DNA of 64,000 bases, taken from assembly GCA_029260765.1 (NCBI GenBank), contig JAJDCP010000056.1, positions 1 to 64,000 of the forward strand, written 5' to 3'. The position numbers were made by a program, and so were the translations under genes. The notes under the pieces are model-generated. The model worked only from the letters and a program-made list of their open reading frames with translations, made no database searches and was not told the origin of the DNA. Positions 25,864-36,587 of this stretch are shown here, one piece after another. The stretch's first letter is position 1, and every line of letters begins with the position of its first letter. Origin of the DNA: Planctomycetota bacterium (GTDB taxonomy: Bacteria > Planctomycetota > J058 > JAJDCP01).

Positions 25864-28800
25864 TCACTCCTCAAACGGGAAAGACAGAGCGATCCGGAAG
25901 CCGATGTCGGAGCGACGCGTCTTGCGGTCGACTCCCAGACGGGCCGTGGAGCGGCACTGGGCGGCGTTGCTGTTCCAGCTGCCGCCGCGCGCGACCTTGG
26001 CATGTCCGCCGTAGTCGCAGCTGGTCCACTCGAAGACGTTGCCGAGCAGGTCGAAGATACCAGCGCAACTGGCTCCCTCGGCGTGCGCGTCCCCGGCGCT
26101 GGGAGCGCCGACGATGTTGTCGAAGTTCAGGTACGGGTTGCTGCGGCGGAACAGGCTCGAAGCCGTGGCCGTGCTCGGGTCTGTGTCGCCCCAGGGATAC
26201 TGGTGCGTGGCCCCGTCTGCCCCCCAGCTTGCCGCCGCCTCCCACTCGACCTCGGTCGGCAGACGCAACCCGGCCCAACGCGCAAAGCGCTGCGCATCGG
26301 CGTAGCTGGTCCCCACCACCGCTTGCTCGGGCCGGCGGAATTTGCGTTTTCCCCAGAACTCGGGTTTGCGATGGCCCGACTCCAAGAGAAAGATCGCGTA
26401 GCTGGCGTTGTCGACGGCCATCTTGCCGAGCAGGAAAGGCGGCAATTGCACGCGCCGCAGCTGCGCCTCGACATTGCCTGCCAGAGGGCTCTCGGACCCG
26501 ATGACCCCGGCGCCCCCTGGTAGCAATACCAGGGTCTGGCCCGAACGCTTGTGCAAGAACTCCAGATAGCCCTGCGGGTTCTGTCCTACGTACGCCAGGC
26601 CCTTCGGAAGCAGCCGCTTCTTGACGCGCCGGATGGTCTTGCCCGCTAGCGGAGGCCGCAACAGGCCAGGCTGAGCGAGCGGGTCGGCGCTCTCGATCAC
26701 CTCGACTTCGAGAGTGGAGCTGCTGTGGGCCTGGGGAGGAGGCTCGGCGGGCAGCTCCCACTCCGAAACGCTGTCGCCCCCATCGTTCGCAGGCTCGGGC
26801 TCGGGCTGGTCGGCCACCTCCTTGACGGCGCCCCCCTGGGCCAGCTTGTCGCGCTCGACGATCAGCGCCCGACGGAAGTGATCAGCGCTGGGAAAGCGGT
26901 CGTCGGGGCGCTTGGACAACACCGTCGCCACCAGATGCGACAACGACCGGGGAACACGGCCGGAGGCCGCTTCGTACAGGGGCGTGGGGACATCGTGCAC
27001 GATCTTGCGCATCACCGCGCTCAGCGAATCGTCGTCGAAGGGCAGGCGGCCCGCGATCATCTCGTAGAGGATGATGCCGAGCGAGAACAGATCCGAACGC
27101 CCATCGAGCTTCCCCGCCACCGCTTGCTCGGGGCTCATGTAGATGATCGTGCCCACCGTGGTGCCGAAACGGGTCGCGCCCTTCTTGGCTGCGTCGCCGG
27201 TCATCATCTTGGCGAGACCGAAGTCGACCACCCGCGCCCAGTTCTTGTTCCCCCGCTTCTCGATCATGATGTTGGCAGGTTTGAGGTCGCGGTGGACGAT
27301 GCCGGCCCGATGCGCCTCGGCGAGTGCCTCGAGCACCTGGATGCACATGCCCAGCACCCAGACGGGCGGCAGCCGGCCCTGTTTGCGCATCAGGCGCTCG
27401 AGGGTGATGCCGCGGACGAAGTCCATCACCATGTAGAGCGAGCCCGCGCGGGTCTGTCCGAACTCACGTACCGTGACCGCATGCTTGTGGGTGAAGGCCT
27501 GGCTGGCCTTGGCCTCGGTCAGGAAGCGCTGCACGAACACCTCGTTCTTGCGCAACACAGGCCGCAGCACCTTGAGCGCCACCGGCTGGGAGAGGATCAT
27601 GTGCTCGGCCTCGAACACATACCCCATGCCCCCCGTGCCCACCCGGCGGATGATCTTGAGCTTGTCCGCGAAGATCGAGCCGGGCTCGAGGGAATCCTCT
27701 TCGGGAGGTTTGGGCGAAGCCCCGCACCAGGGGCAGACGCTCCAGCTGGGGTCGAGCTCTTTCTGGCAGCCGTTGCAGCACTCCGGCTCGTCGGGTGCCG
27801 CCTTCAGCCGCCCGCTGGGAGTCTTGCGCAGACGGGTACCACAGAACAGACAGAAGCGCGCCTCGGATGGATTCTCCTTGCCACACTCGACACATTGCAG
27901 CTCGCCGGTATCGAACAGCTCGTCGGGATGGGTGAGGGGCTCGAGGTGGTGGGCCAGCTCGCTGCCCGTCTGGAAGCGCTTCTTGGGATCTTTCTCGAGC
28001 AGCCGCGCGATGATCGCCTGCATCACTTCAGACAGCTGACTGGGAATCGTCGGCCTCTGTTCGCGGTGCTGCTGGCGGAAATCTGCCACCCCGGGTCCCT
28101 TGAACGGAGTTTCGCCTGCCAGCAGCTCGTAGAGCGTGCAGCCGAGCGCGTACAGATCGGAGCGGTGGTCGGCGCTGTCGCTGTCTTCCCATTGCTCGGG
28201 CGGCATGTATGCGGGCGTGCCGAAGTCGACCTCCCGCTCGGCCGGCCCGGTCATGTCGCCGATCACCGACAACCCGAAGTCGCCGATCTTGATCTCCCCA
28301 CTCTCGGTCAACAGCAGGTTGTTCGGTTTGATATCGCGATGCACCAGTCCGCTCTTGGCTGCTTCCCACAGGCCCAGGGCTGCCTGCCGCACGATGGTGG
28401 CGGCGTTGCTCTCGTCGAGCGGCCCCTGGCTCTGCAGCAGGCCGCGCAATGAGCCGCCGGGCGCATACTCCATCGCGATGCCGATCAGGCCGTCATCCTC
28501 GACCAGGTCATGGACCTGAGTGATGTAGGGGTTGTGCAGCGCCGCGAAGCGTTTCGCCTCATGCTGGAAGCGCTCGAGCGGTTCGCGGGTCTCGGGCGAC
28601 AGGTTCGGCAGCAGCTTGAGGGCGACCTTGCGGTCGAGTTTGAGCTGGGTGGCCAGGAAGACGGCTCCCATCCCTCCCTGACCGAGCTTGCTCTCGATGC
28701 GGTAGCCGCCCAGGCTGCGCCCCAACAGGTCGTCGAAAGGCGAAGATTCCTGCTTGGCGGGCTCGATGGTCTCTTCGAGCTCGAACAGCTCGTCGTCACT

Positions 28801-28899
28801 GGAGTGCCCCGGCCCGGTCAGTGCCTGGCCGCAAGCCTGGCAGACCATGCGGTTCCAGGGATTGGCCGAAGCGCAGGCGCGACAGTAGACTTTCAGCAC
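25864..28899 (-). CDS. Tandem Ser/Thr kinase with FGE-type domain
   Basis: 1011 residues. N-terminal zinc ribbon (about 6-23, CRACASANPWNRMVCQACG). Kinase 1 with GQGGMGAVF (73-81), Lys95, HRDIKPNN (187-194) and GDFG (206-209). Two further Cys ribbons in the linker (336-354, 374-393). Kinase 2 with GTGGMGYVF, HRDLKPAN (536-543) and DFG (559-561). The last 240 residues are a formylglycine-generating-enzyme-like (sulfatase-modifying) domain with PTEVEWEAAA, LGNVFEWTSC and ARGGSWNS. No membrane helix is evident. Both kinase cores look catalytically intact. GTG start at 28899 with GGAG upstream. Divergent from a gene encoding another FGE-type protein. Confidence 0.93.
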   Translation of the reverse strand: MLKVYCRACASANPWNRMVCQACGQALTGPGHSSDDELFELEETIEPAKQESSPFDDLLGRSLGGYRIESKLGQGGMGAVFLATQLKLDRKVALKLLPNLSPETREPLERFQHEAKRFAALHNPYITQVHDLVEDDGLIGIAMEYAPGGSLRGLLQSQGPLDESNAATIVRQAALGLWEAAKSGLVHRDIKPNNLLLTESGEIKIGDFGLSVIGDMTGPAEREVDFGTPAYMPPEQWEDSDSADHRSDLYALGCTLYELLAGETPFKGPGVADFRQQHREQRPTIPSQLSEVMQAIIARLLEKDPKKRFQTGSELAHHLEPLTHPDELFDTGELQCVECGKENPSEARFCLFCGTRLRKTPSGRLKAAPDEPECCNGCQKELDPSWSVCPWCGASPKPPEEDSLEPGSIFADKLKIIRRVGTGGMGYVFEAEHMILSQPVALKVLRPVLRKNEVFVQRFLTEAKASQAFTHKHAVTVREFGQTRAGSLYMVMDFVRGITLERLMRKQGRLPPVWVLGMCIQVLEALAEAHRAGIVHRDLKPANIMIEKRGNKNWARVVDFGLAKMMTGDAAKKGATRFGTTVGTIIYMSPEQAVAGKLDGRSDLFSLGIILYEMIAGRLPFDDDSLSAVMRKIVHDVPTPLYEAASGRVPRSLSHLVATVLSKRPDDRFPSADHFRRALIVERDKLAQGGAVKEVADQPEPEPANDGGDSVSEWELPAEPPPQAHSSSTLEVEVIESADPLAQPGLLRPPLAGKTIRRVKKRLLPKGLAYVGQNPQGYLEFLHKRSGQTLVLLPGGAGVIGSESPLAGNVEAQLRRVQLPPFLLGKMAVDNASYAIFLLESGHRKPEFWGKRKFRRPEQAVVGTSYADAQRFARWAGLRLPTEVEWEAAASWGADGATHQYPWGDTDPSTATASSLFRRSNPYLNFDNIVGAPSAGDAHAEGASCAGIFDLLGNVFEWTSCDYGGHAKVARGGSWNSNAAQCRSTARLGVDRKTRRSDIGFRIALSFPFEE

Positions 28900-28947
28900 T
28901 GGAGCTCCGGACGATGAGCGCGGGGTTCTGCGAGGGATTCTACCTTG

Positions 28948-28953
28948 ATTATA
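28948..28953 (-). promoter_or_regulatory. -10 hexamer for the tandem kinase gene
   Basis: Perfect TATAAT on the minus strand about 49 nt upstream of the GTG at 28899. The -35 is poor (TGGCCC at 16 nt). Confidence 0.45.
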
Positions 28954-28974
28954 GCGGATCGCCCAGCCGGGGCC

Positions 28975-30045
28975 ATGACGGGCAAGAACGAGTCTGGGCC
29001 GGTCTGGCAGGCTGCCTGTCTGGCCGCCTGTGTCTGGATCTGCGGCTGCGGGAGCAGCTGGCTGCAACCACGTCCGCAGGCACGCGTGAGGCTGGAGAAT
29101 CCAGACCGCCTCGAGCTCAGCGTCTACCGCGTCGAGCCCGCGGGTCTGCGGCTGGTCGAAGAGCTGGGGCGTGCGCGCCGCGTGGAGAGCACGGCAAGTT
29201 GTGGCCGCTATCTGGTCGAAGCCCGCGACGGGCGTGACCGGCTACGCCTGCCTCTGCCTCTGCTCGATGGCCTCGCACCGGTGCTACGGCTGCGGGTCGA
29301 AGCCTGGCCACAAGCGGACAGCGGCTGGGCCTGGATTCCTCCGGGACCGGGCCTGCAGGGAGACCTGCTGGGTGTGGGCCAGCCCGACGAGCGGCCGGCC
29401 CGGATCGTCACTCTAGCCGGCTTCTGGCTGGCCCGCCACGAGGTGCGCAACGCCGACTACTGCGCCTTCCTCAACGATGGGGAGGCTCCCGATCCGCTCT
29501 GGTTGAACCTCGGCAGCCGCAAGTGCCCCATCGAACAAGACCCGACCACGGGCCGCTTCACTAGCAGCCAACCAGAGCTGCCCGTCGTGACCGTCAGCCG
29601 CTCCGGGGCGGAGGCCTACTGCGTCTGGCTGACCGCCCGAAGCGGGCGGCTGCACCGATTGCCGCGGGAGATGGAGTGGGAGAAGGCCGCCCGTGGCCCT
29701 GAAACCTACCTGTTTGCCTACGGTGACCGCTACGAGCAGGGCCGTGCCAACCAGCAGAGCGGCACTCTCAAGCCCGTCGGCAGCTATCCCCCGAATGGCT
29801 TCGGGCTGTGCGATATGACCGGCAACGCCTTCGAGTGGACCGCGGACGCCTGGGCGGTGGATGCCCTCGAGCAGGCACCCGACTGGCAGCCCAGCGGCGC
29901 CTACGGAACCCTGCGCGGGGGCAGCTTCGTGCTCGACGGCGTCTACCTGCGCAACAGCTTCCGGATGCGTTCGCGTCCGGGCGTGCAGGCCGACGACTTC
30001 GGCTTCCGGGTGTTGCGGGAAGCCGGGCTGCACGATGGCGGTTGA
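28975..30045 (+). CDS. FGE/sulfatase-modifying domain protein, likely lipoprotein
   Basis: 356 residues. N-terminal hydrophobic stretch AACLAACVWICGC fits a lipoprotein-like signal with Cys after Gly, though Cys at the -2 position is atypical. Residues 125-350 are a FGE-like C-type-lectin fold: FWLARHEVRNADYCAFLN, LPVVTVSRSGAEAYCVWL, REMEWEKAARG, MTGNAFEWTAD, LRGGSFVLDG and DDFGFRVL. True formylglycine-generating enzymes need two catalytic Cys in the C-terminus; they are not obvious here, so a binding or structural role is more likely. Starts at the ATG (28975); a TTG 10 codons earlier is also open. It faces the kinase-FGE gene and may be its extracytoplasmic partner. Confidence 0.75.
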   Translation: MTGKNESGPVWQAACLAACVWICGCGSSWLQPRPQARVRLENPDRLELSVYRVEPAGLRLVEELGRARRVESTASCGRYLVEARDGRDRLRLPLPLLDGLAPVLRLRVEAWPQADSGWAWIPPGPGLQGDLLGVGQPDERPARIVTLAGFWLARHEVRNADYCAFLNDGEAPDPLWLNLGSRKCPIEQDPTTGRFTSSQPELPVVTVSRSGAEAYCVWLTARSGRLHRLPREMEWEKAARGPETYLFAYGDRYEQGRANQQSGTLKPVGSYPPNGFGLCDMTGNAFEWTADAWAVDALEQAPDWQPSGAYGTLRGGSFVLDGVYLRNSFRMRSRPGVQADDFGFRVLREAGLHDGG

Positions 30046-30074
30046 GCGACGCGATTTGGCTTTTTTTTGGGGGA

Positions 30075-30098
30075 ATATTTTGATAGATTTGGAAATAT
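30075..30098. promoter_or_regulatory. AT-rich inverted repeat before arsR
   Basis: ATATTT (30075-30080) and AAATAT (30093-30098) form an inverted repeat with a 12-nt spacer, directly overlapping the arsR start codon. It is preceded by a run of eight T. ArsR proteins often bind AT-rich dyads to repress their own gene; here it is only a candidate operator. Confidence 0.4.
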
Positions 30099-30516
30099 GA
30101 AAACTTCAAACGCCGTCACCGCTCTGGCAGCCCTCGCCCAGCCCACGCGCTTGCAGGCCTTCCGGCTGTTGGTGCAGGTCGGCAGCGATGGGCTGGCAGC
30201 GGGCGCCATCGCCGCGCGTCTCGAAGTGCCGCCCGCCACTTTGTCGTTCCATCTCAAAGAGTTGGTGCACGCCGGCTTGATCGTCGCCCAGCGCCAGAGC
30301 CGCTCGATCTTCTACCGCGTGCAGATCGAGGGAATGCGCGACCTGCTCGAGTTCCTGACCGCAGATTGTTGCCAGGGACGCCCCGAGCTGTGCGGCCTGG
30401 CGACTACAAGTCCAGAGTTCCTGACATTGGGTCGAGGCAACCGGCCTGGAGGGGTTTCGGCGACCACTGTCCGTTGCGACAGCCTTCAACTACCGAATCG
30501 AAGCCACCTTCTGTAG
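30097..30516 (+). CDS. ArsR-family metalloregulator
   Basis: 139 residues. Winged-helix DNA-binding domain from the ArsR/SmtB family: LAALAQPTRLQAFRLL, VPPATLSFHLKELVHAGLI, and the wing QRQSRSIFYRV. The C-terminal TADCCQGRPELCG matches the As(III)-binding Cys cluster seen in arsenic-linked ArsR proteins. It would repress an arsenic-resistance transcript until As(III) binds. The 40 residues after this cluster (PEFLTLGRG...) are not conserved in any family I know, suggesting loss of an original stop. The ATG at 30097 lies inside the inverted repeat. Downstream, after 270 nt, is an ACR3 gene with a stop in it. Confidence 0.85.
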   Translation: MKTSNAVTALAALAQPTRLQAFRLLVQVGSDGLAAGAIAARLEVPPATLSFHLKELVHAGLIVAQRQSRSIFYRVQIEGMRDLLEFLTADCCQGRPELCGLATTSPEFLTLGRGNRPGGVSATTVRCDSLQLPNRSHLL

Positions 30517-30597
30517 CGGCGCTCTGTGAGAGCCGGAACGAGCAGCGGCGGAGGTTGAATCCAGAGATTCTGGGTTCGCCATACAGATCGGTTTTCT

Positions 30598-30616
30598 CGT
30601 CGGTCATAGACCGACG
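30598..30616. other. Perfect hairpin between arsR and ACR3
   Basis: CGTCGGTC (30598-30605) pairs with GACCGACG (30609-30616) around ATA. No T-run on either side in transcript orientation, so it is not a simple terminator. A shorter dyad (AGACT ... AGTCT) follows near 30663. The 30517-30786 gap contains no gene I can support. Confidence 0.4.
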
Positions 30617-30786
30617 CTACAGGCGGTTCTCAGCAGTTCGGAGGCATTGACCAAACCTGACCGAAGACTCCGAAGCGAAGTCTCAATCCAAAAATTGACT
30701 ATGTCAGGAGCTCTGGAGTCGCCGTTGCACCACGCACTGAGCTGCCCGTCCTCGCACAGCACCACGCCCATCCGGGAGGCCCTTTG

Positions 30787-31983
<1,197 letters not shown>

Positions 31984-31984
31984 G

Positions 31985-32013
31985 TTGCCCTCAGCCCGAA
32001 GCTTTTCTATCCT
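31985..32013 (+). promoter_or_regulatory. Sigma70-like promoter for the gene at 32026
   Basis: TTGCCC at 31985-31990, 17-nt spacer, TATCCT at 32008-32013. The same form is seen before other genes in the window. Transcription would start about 6 nt before the ATG, so the leader is very short or the real start of translation is slightly downstream. Confidence 0.5.
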
Positions 32014-32025
32014 GACAGTCTCTCC

Positions 32026-33679
<1,654 letters not shown>

Positions 33680-33687
<8 letters not shown>

Positions 33688-34579
33688 GTTGCCGGACATC
33701 TCCATCTACATCGAGGCACTCGAGCGTAAGGTGCTAGGGCAGACGCTGGTTGGCGTGCGGGTGCGCGGCCCCAACCTGGTGCGCAGCTGGGATCCGGCGC
33801 TGCAGGCGGCCTTTGGCAAACGCGTATGCGAGCTGCGCAGGCTGGGCAAACGCATTGTCTTTGGCTTCGAAGGTGCACTGTTCCTGGTCCTGCACTTGAT
33901 GATCGCGGGCCGTCTGCGCTGGCGGAAGCCGGGCGTAAAGATCGCGGGCCGGGGTGGCCTGGCGGCCTTCGATTTCGCTCCGGGCAGCCTCTTGCTGACC
34001 GAAGCCAGCTCGCACAAGCGGGCCTCCCTGCACCTGGTACAGGGCGAAGCAGCCCTGGCACCGTTCGAGCGCGGCGGACTCGAGCTGTTCGAGGCCACTC
34101 CGTCCCAGTTCGCTGCCACACTGACGCGCGAGAACCGCACGCTCAAGAGGGCGTTGACCGATCCGCGCATCCTCTCGGGCGTCGGCAACGCCTACTCCGA
34201 CGAGATCCTGCACCGGGCAGGTCTGTCGCCCCTGCAACGCACACGCCAGCTCGATCAGGCCACACTGCAGCGGCTGTTCGAGGCCTGCTTGGAGATCTTG
34301 ACCCGGTTCACCGAGCAGCTACGGGCAGAGGTGGGGGACGGTTTCCCCGACAAAGTCACCGCCTTCCGCGAGGACATGGCCGTCCACGGCCGCTACGGAA
34401 AGCCCTGTCCAGAATGCTCTTCCCCCGTCCAACGCATCCGCTACGCTTCGAACGAATGCAACTACTGCCCGGTCTGCCAGACCGATGGCAAGCTGCTGAA
34501 AGACCGCTCGCTCTCACGGCTGCTCAAGGGCGACTGGCCGCGCACTCTCGAAGAGCTCGAAGAGCTTCGCGGCGTCTGA
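33680..34579 (+). CDS. Formamidopyrimidine-DNA glycosylase (Fpg/Nei family)
   Basis: 299 residues. N-terminal MPELPD gives the catalytic Pro2 and Glu3 (after Met removal); the helix-two-turn-helix region is LTDPRILSGVGNAYSDEIL; the C-terminal zinc finger is CPECSSPVQRIRY...CPVCQ. It removes oxidised bases and cleaves the abasic site. KRIVFGF supplies the conserved beta-lyase-region Lys. Some residues between 70 and 150 differ from MutM, so Nei-like substrates cannot be excluded. Overlaps the kinase gene by 8 nt, so translation is likely coupled. Continued into an unrelated divergent pair. Confidence 0.88.
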
Positions 34580-34599
34580 GCACGGCGAGAAACGAGCCG

Positions 34600-34989
34600 T
34601 CAAGCCGCTTCCCCATCCTCCAGCCGTCCAGCCAGGCGGGCAACCTGTAGCTCAAGCCGCTTGATCTCACGGCGCACGGCGTTCTTGTTGAGCTCCATCC
34701 AGTACCAGATCTTCAACATACTTATGCCGATGAAGGCTGCGACCAAGCCGATTCCCCAGCTCAAGCGGGCGTCGAGGGTCTCACTGCCGAAGAAGTGGAC
34801 CGCCGCCACGGCAGCGAAGATCGTCCAGCCCAGCACAGCTCCCCAGGCCAGCATGGTCATCCAACGGTGGCGGCCGCGAAAGGTCTCGCCCACCATGTTG
34901 TGCAACGAGGGCTCACCGCCCAGACGGTCGAGCACGGCCCGGTCTTCAGCGCTGAGAGCTTCGCGGATCTTGGCATCGATGTCGTTCAT
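34600..34989 (-). CDS. DUF6768-like membrane protein
   Basis: 129 residues. Strong pattern match to small proteins annotated DUF6768: MNDIDAKIREALSAEDRAV, the pair of membrane segments (WMTMLAWGAVLGWTIFAAVA and GIGLVAAFIGISMLKIWYW) and MELNKNAVRREIKRLELQ. It overlaps the ECF sigma factor gene by 4 nt (ATGA) and is probably its anti-sigma or membrane partner; that is inference from the pairing. A predicted N-terminal soluble helix (1-40) would face the cytoplasm. Confidence 0.8.
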   Translation of the reverse strand: MNDIDAKIREALSAEDRAVLDRLGGEPSLHNMVGETFRGRHRWMTMLAWGAVLGWTIFAAVAAVHFFGSETLDARLSWGIGLVAAFIGISMLKIWYWMELNKNAVRREIKRLELQVARLAGRLEDGEAA

Positions 34990-35519
34990 GACAGGCTCCT
35001 CTGCAGCTGCTCTTTGAGCTCTTTGCGAGCGTGGAACAGCCGCGACTTCACGGTTCCTTCGGGCAACTCGAGCACCTCGGCGATCTCGCGCAACGGCATC
35101 TGCTCGAGGTAGTGCAGCGACAAGAGCGCGCGCCGTGCCGGCGCCATACGGGCCAGAGCCCGTTGCAACTCGTCGAGCTCCGGCGCAGGCGCGGGCTGCT
35201 TCGGACGCTCAGCCTGGCGCTCAATCTGCCGCCGGCGCGCTTCGCCGCGCTGCACATCGGCGCAACGACGGGTGACGATGCGGAAGGCCCAGGCACGGAA
35301 GCGGGCGGGATCATCCAGACGCCGCAGGCCCTTGACCATCGAGATCCAGCTCTCCTGTACCGCATCCCGGGCCGGAGCGTCATCCCCCAGCAAGCGCCGG
35401 GCATGGCGCAGCAGGCGCGCCTGCCAGCGATCCACCAGGGCCTCCAGCGCGATCGATTGGCCGTCCTGGGCACACAGCACCAGGTACTCGTCCAGAATCT
35501 CGGCCGCTTTGCGAGGCAT
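34986..35519 (-). CDS. ECF-type RNA polymerase sigma factor
   Basis: 177 residues. Region 2 (about 22-90: RHARRLLGDDAPARDAVQESWISMVKGL and FRAWAFRIVTRRCAD) and region 4 (about 115-170: LPEGTVKSRLFHARKELKEQL with SLHYLEQMPLREIAEVLEL). Such factors direct RNA polymerase to a small regulon. The ATG has GGAGG upstream. Stop and start overlap with the DUF6768 gene. Divergent from the selenoprotein gene, so it might regulate it (inference). Confidence 0.92.
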   Translation of the reverse strand: MPRKAAEILDEYLVLCAQDGQSIALEALVDRWQARLLRHARRLLGDDAPARDAVQESWISMVKGLRRLDDPARFRAWAFRIVTRRCADVQRGEARRRQIERQAERPKQPAPAPELDELQRALARMAPARRALLSLHYLEQMPLREIAEVLELPEGTVKSRLFHARKELKEQLQRSLS

Positions 35520-35583
35520 GACATCCTCCCCGTTTCCACCCCGATGTCGTGGGAACGGGCTGTGCGGTTCAAAGGAAATCCTC

Positions 35584-35589
35584 TATAGT
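35584..35589 (+). promoter_or_regulatory. -10-like element before the selenoprotein
   Basis: TATAGT at 35584-35589, about 28 nt before the ATG at 35617. The -35 is unclear (TGTGCG at 17 nt). The 85-nt divergent gap also has GGAAC at 35552-35556, a -35-like element for ECF sigma factors, but the spacing to a -10 is not convincing. Confidence 0.35.
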
Positions 35590-35616
35590 CGAAGAGAGAC
35601 ACCTATGGAGACCCGC

Positions 35617-36456
35617 ATGCGCACTCTTCTGATCCTCCTGCTTTGCCTGCCCGCCTGGGCGCAGATGGAAAAGCGCAGCGACGGGCTCTACGCGCCGGAT
35701 GCCTTCAGACAGGCAGCTCCGGCCGTCGGCAGCGCGCTGCCCGACGCCCTGTTGCCCGAGCTGGATGGACCCCTGCGCGCACTGTCTGACGAGCTGGGAC
35801 GCTGCCTGGTGTTGGTCAACGGCAGCTATACCTGACCGCCCTTCCGCCGCAACTCCGCCGGGCTGCGGAGACTCCAACAGAGTTGGCAGGACCGTACCGA
35901 GATCGCGCACTACATCATCTACCAGCGTGAGCCTCATGCAGGCCAGGTGGGTTTCCGTCAGATCGAGCAGCCGCGCACGCTCGAGGAACGCTGCACGCTG
36001 GCACGCCGCTCCAAAGACGAGCTCGAGCTGCCGATCCCCTTCCTGATCGACACCATGGCTGATCTGTCTCGCGCCCTGTTCGGCGACCTCCCCCACTCAG
36101 CCGTGATCGTAAGCCCCGATGGGAGCATCTTCGAGAAGCTGCCCTGGGCCGACCCCGAGCTGCTCGACCAGGCCGTGACGCGCTGCCTGGCGGCCGCACG
36201 CGCCTCGGCAGCCACAGGCTACGGAACGGCCCAGCACGCCTTGTTGCTCGGGGACGCCGACGCCCTGCAACGCCTCGAGGCGGTCTTCGCCGCTGCCGAG
36301 ACAATCCCCCGCGACCGCGCGCTGGCTGCCCGCAGCCTGGCCCTGAGCGGCTGCTCCGACGCCGAGCTCTGGCGCGAGCGGGCAGAGACCGCCGCGCGTG
36401 CGCTCTGGGGCGACGAGCCCGAGCGGCTCGAGGCCTTCCTGCTGCGCGGCGAGTGA
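35617..36456 (+). CDS. Iodothyronine-deiodinase-like selenoprotein (UGA-Sec)
   Basis: 279 residues if the in-frame TGA at 35833-35835 (codon 73) is read as selenocysteine. The flank VNGSYT-U-PPFRR matches the deiodinase active site (GSxTUPPF). Downstream the frame stays open and homologous: HYIIYQREPHA (98-108) is like the YIREAH of deiodinases, then LPIPFLIDTMAD and VIVSPDGSIF. Signal peptide MRTLLILLLCLPAWA suggests secretion to the periplasm. The last 95 residues are helical and Ala/Arg-rich. The ATG at 35617 has GGAG six bases upstream; ATG 35605 is also possible. Bacterial deiodinase-like proteins act on unknown substrates, with no iodothyronine implied. Confidence 0.88.
35847..35868 (+). 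promoter_or_regulatory. Candidate bacterial SECIS hairpin
   Basis: Starts 11 nt after the TGA. CCGCA (35847-35851) pairs with TGCGG (35864-35868); an A-C mismatch; then CTC (35853-35855) with GGG (35860-35862); apical loop CGCC with G as second base. The apical loop lies about 20 nt from the UGA, within the range described for bacterial SECIS elements. The pairing was done by eye. Confidence 0.6.
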
Positions 36457-36587
36457 GGCCCCGCCCGGCGTCTTCATGACGCGGCGCACATTTCCAAAAA
36501 AAACTCCGTTCCCCCCGATCGAGCTCTTTGCTTGCACAAGCAGCTAAAGAAATGCTCGTCTTCGCCCAAGAATGGGGGGGTATACCC

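Noticed and set aside
30404..30607. Minus-strand ORF between arsR and ACR3
   Set aside because: Ends within arsR antisense and has no recognisable feature; the gap looks non-coding.
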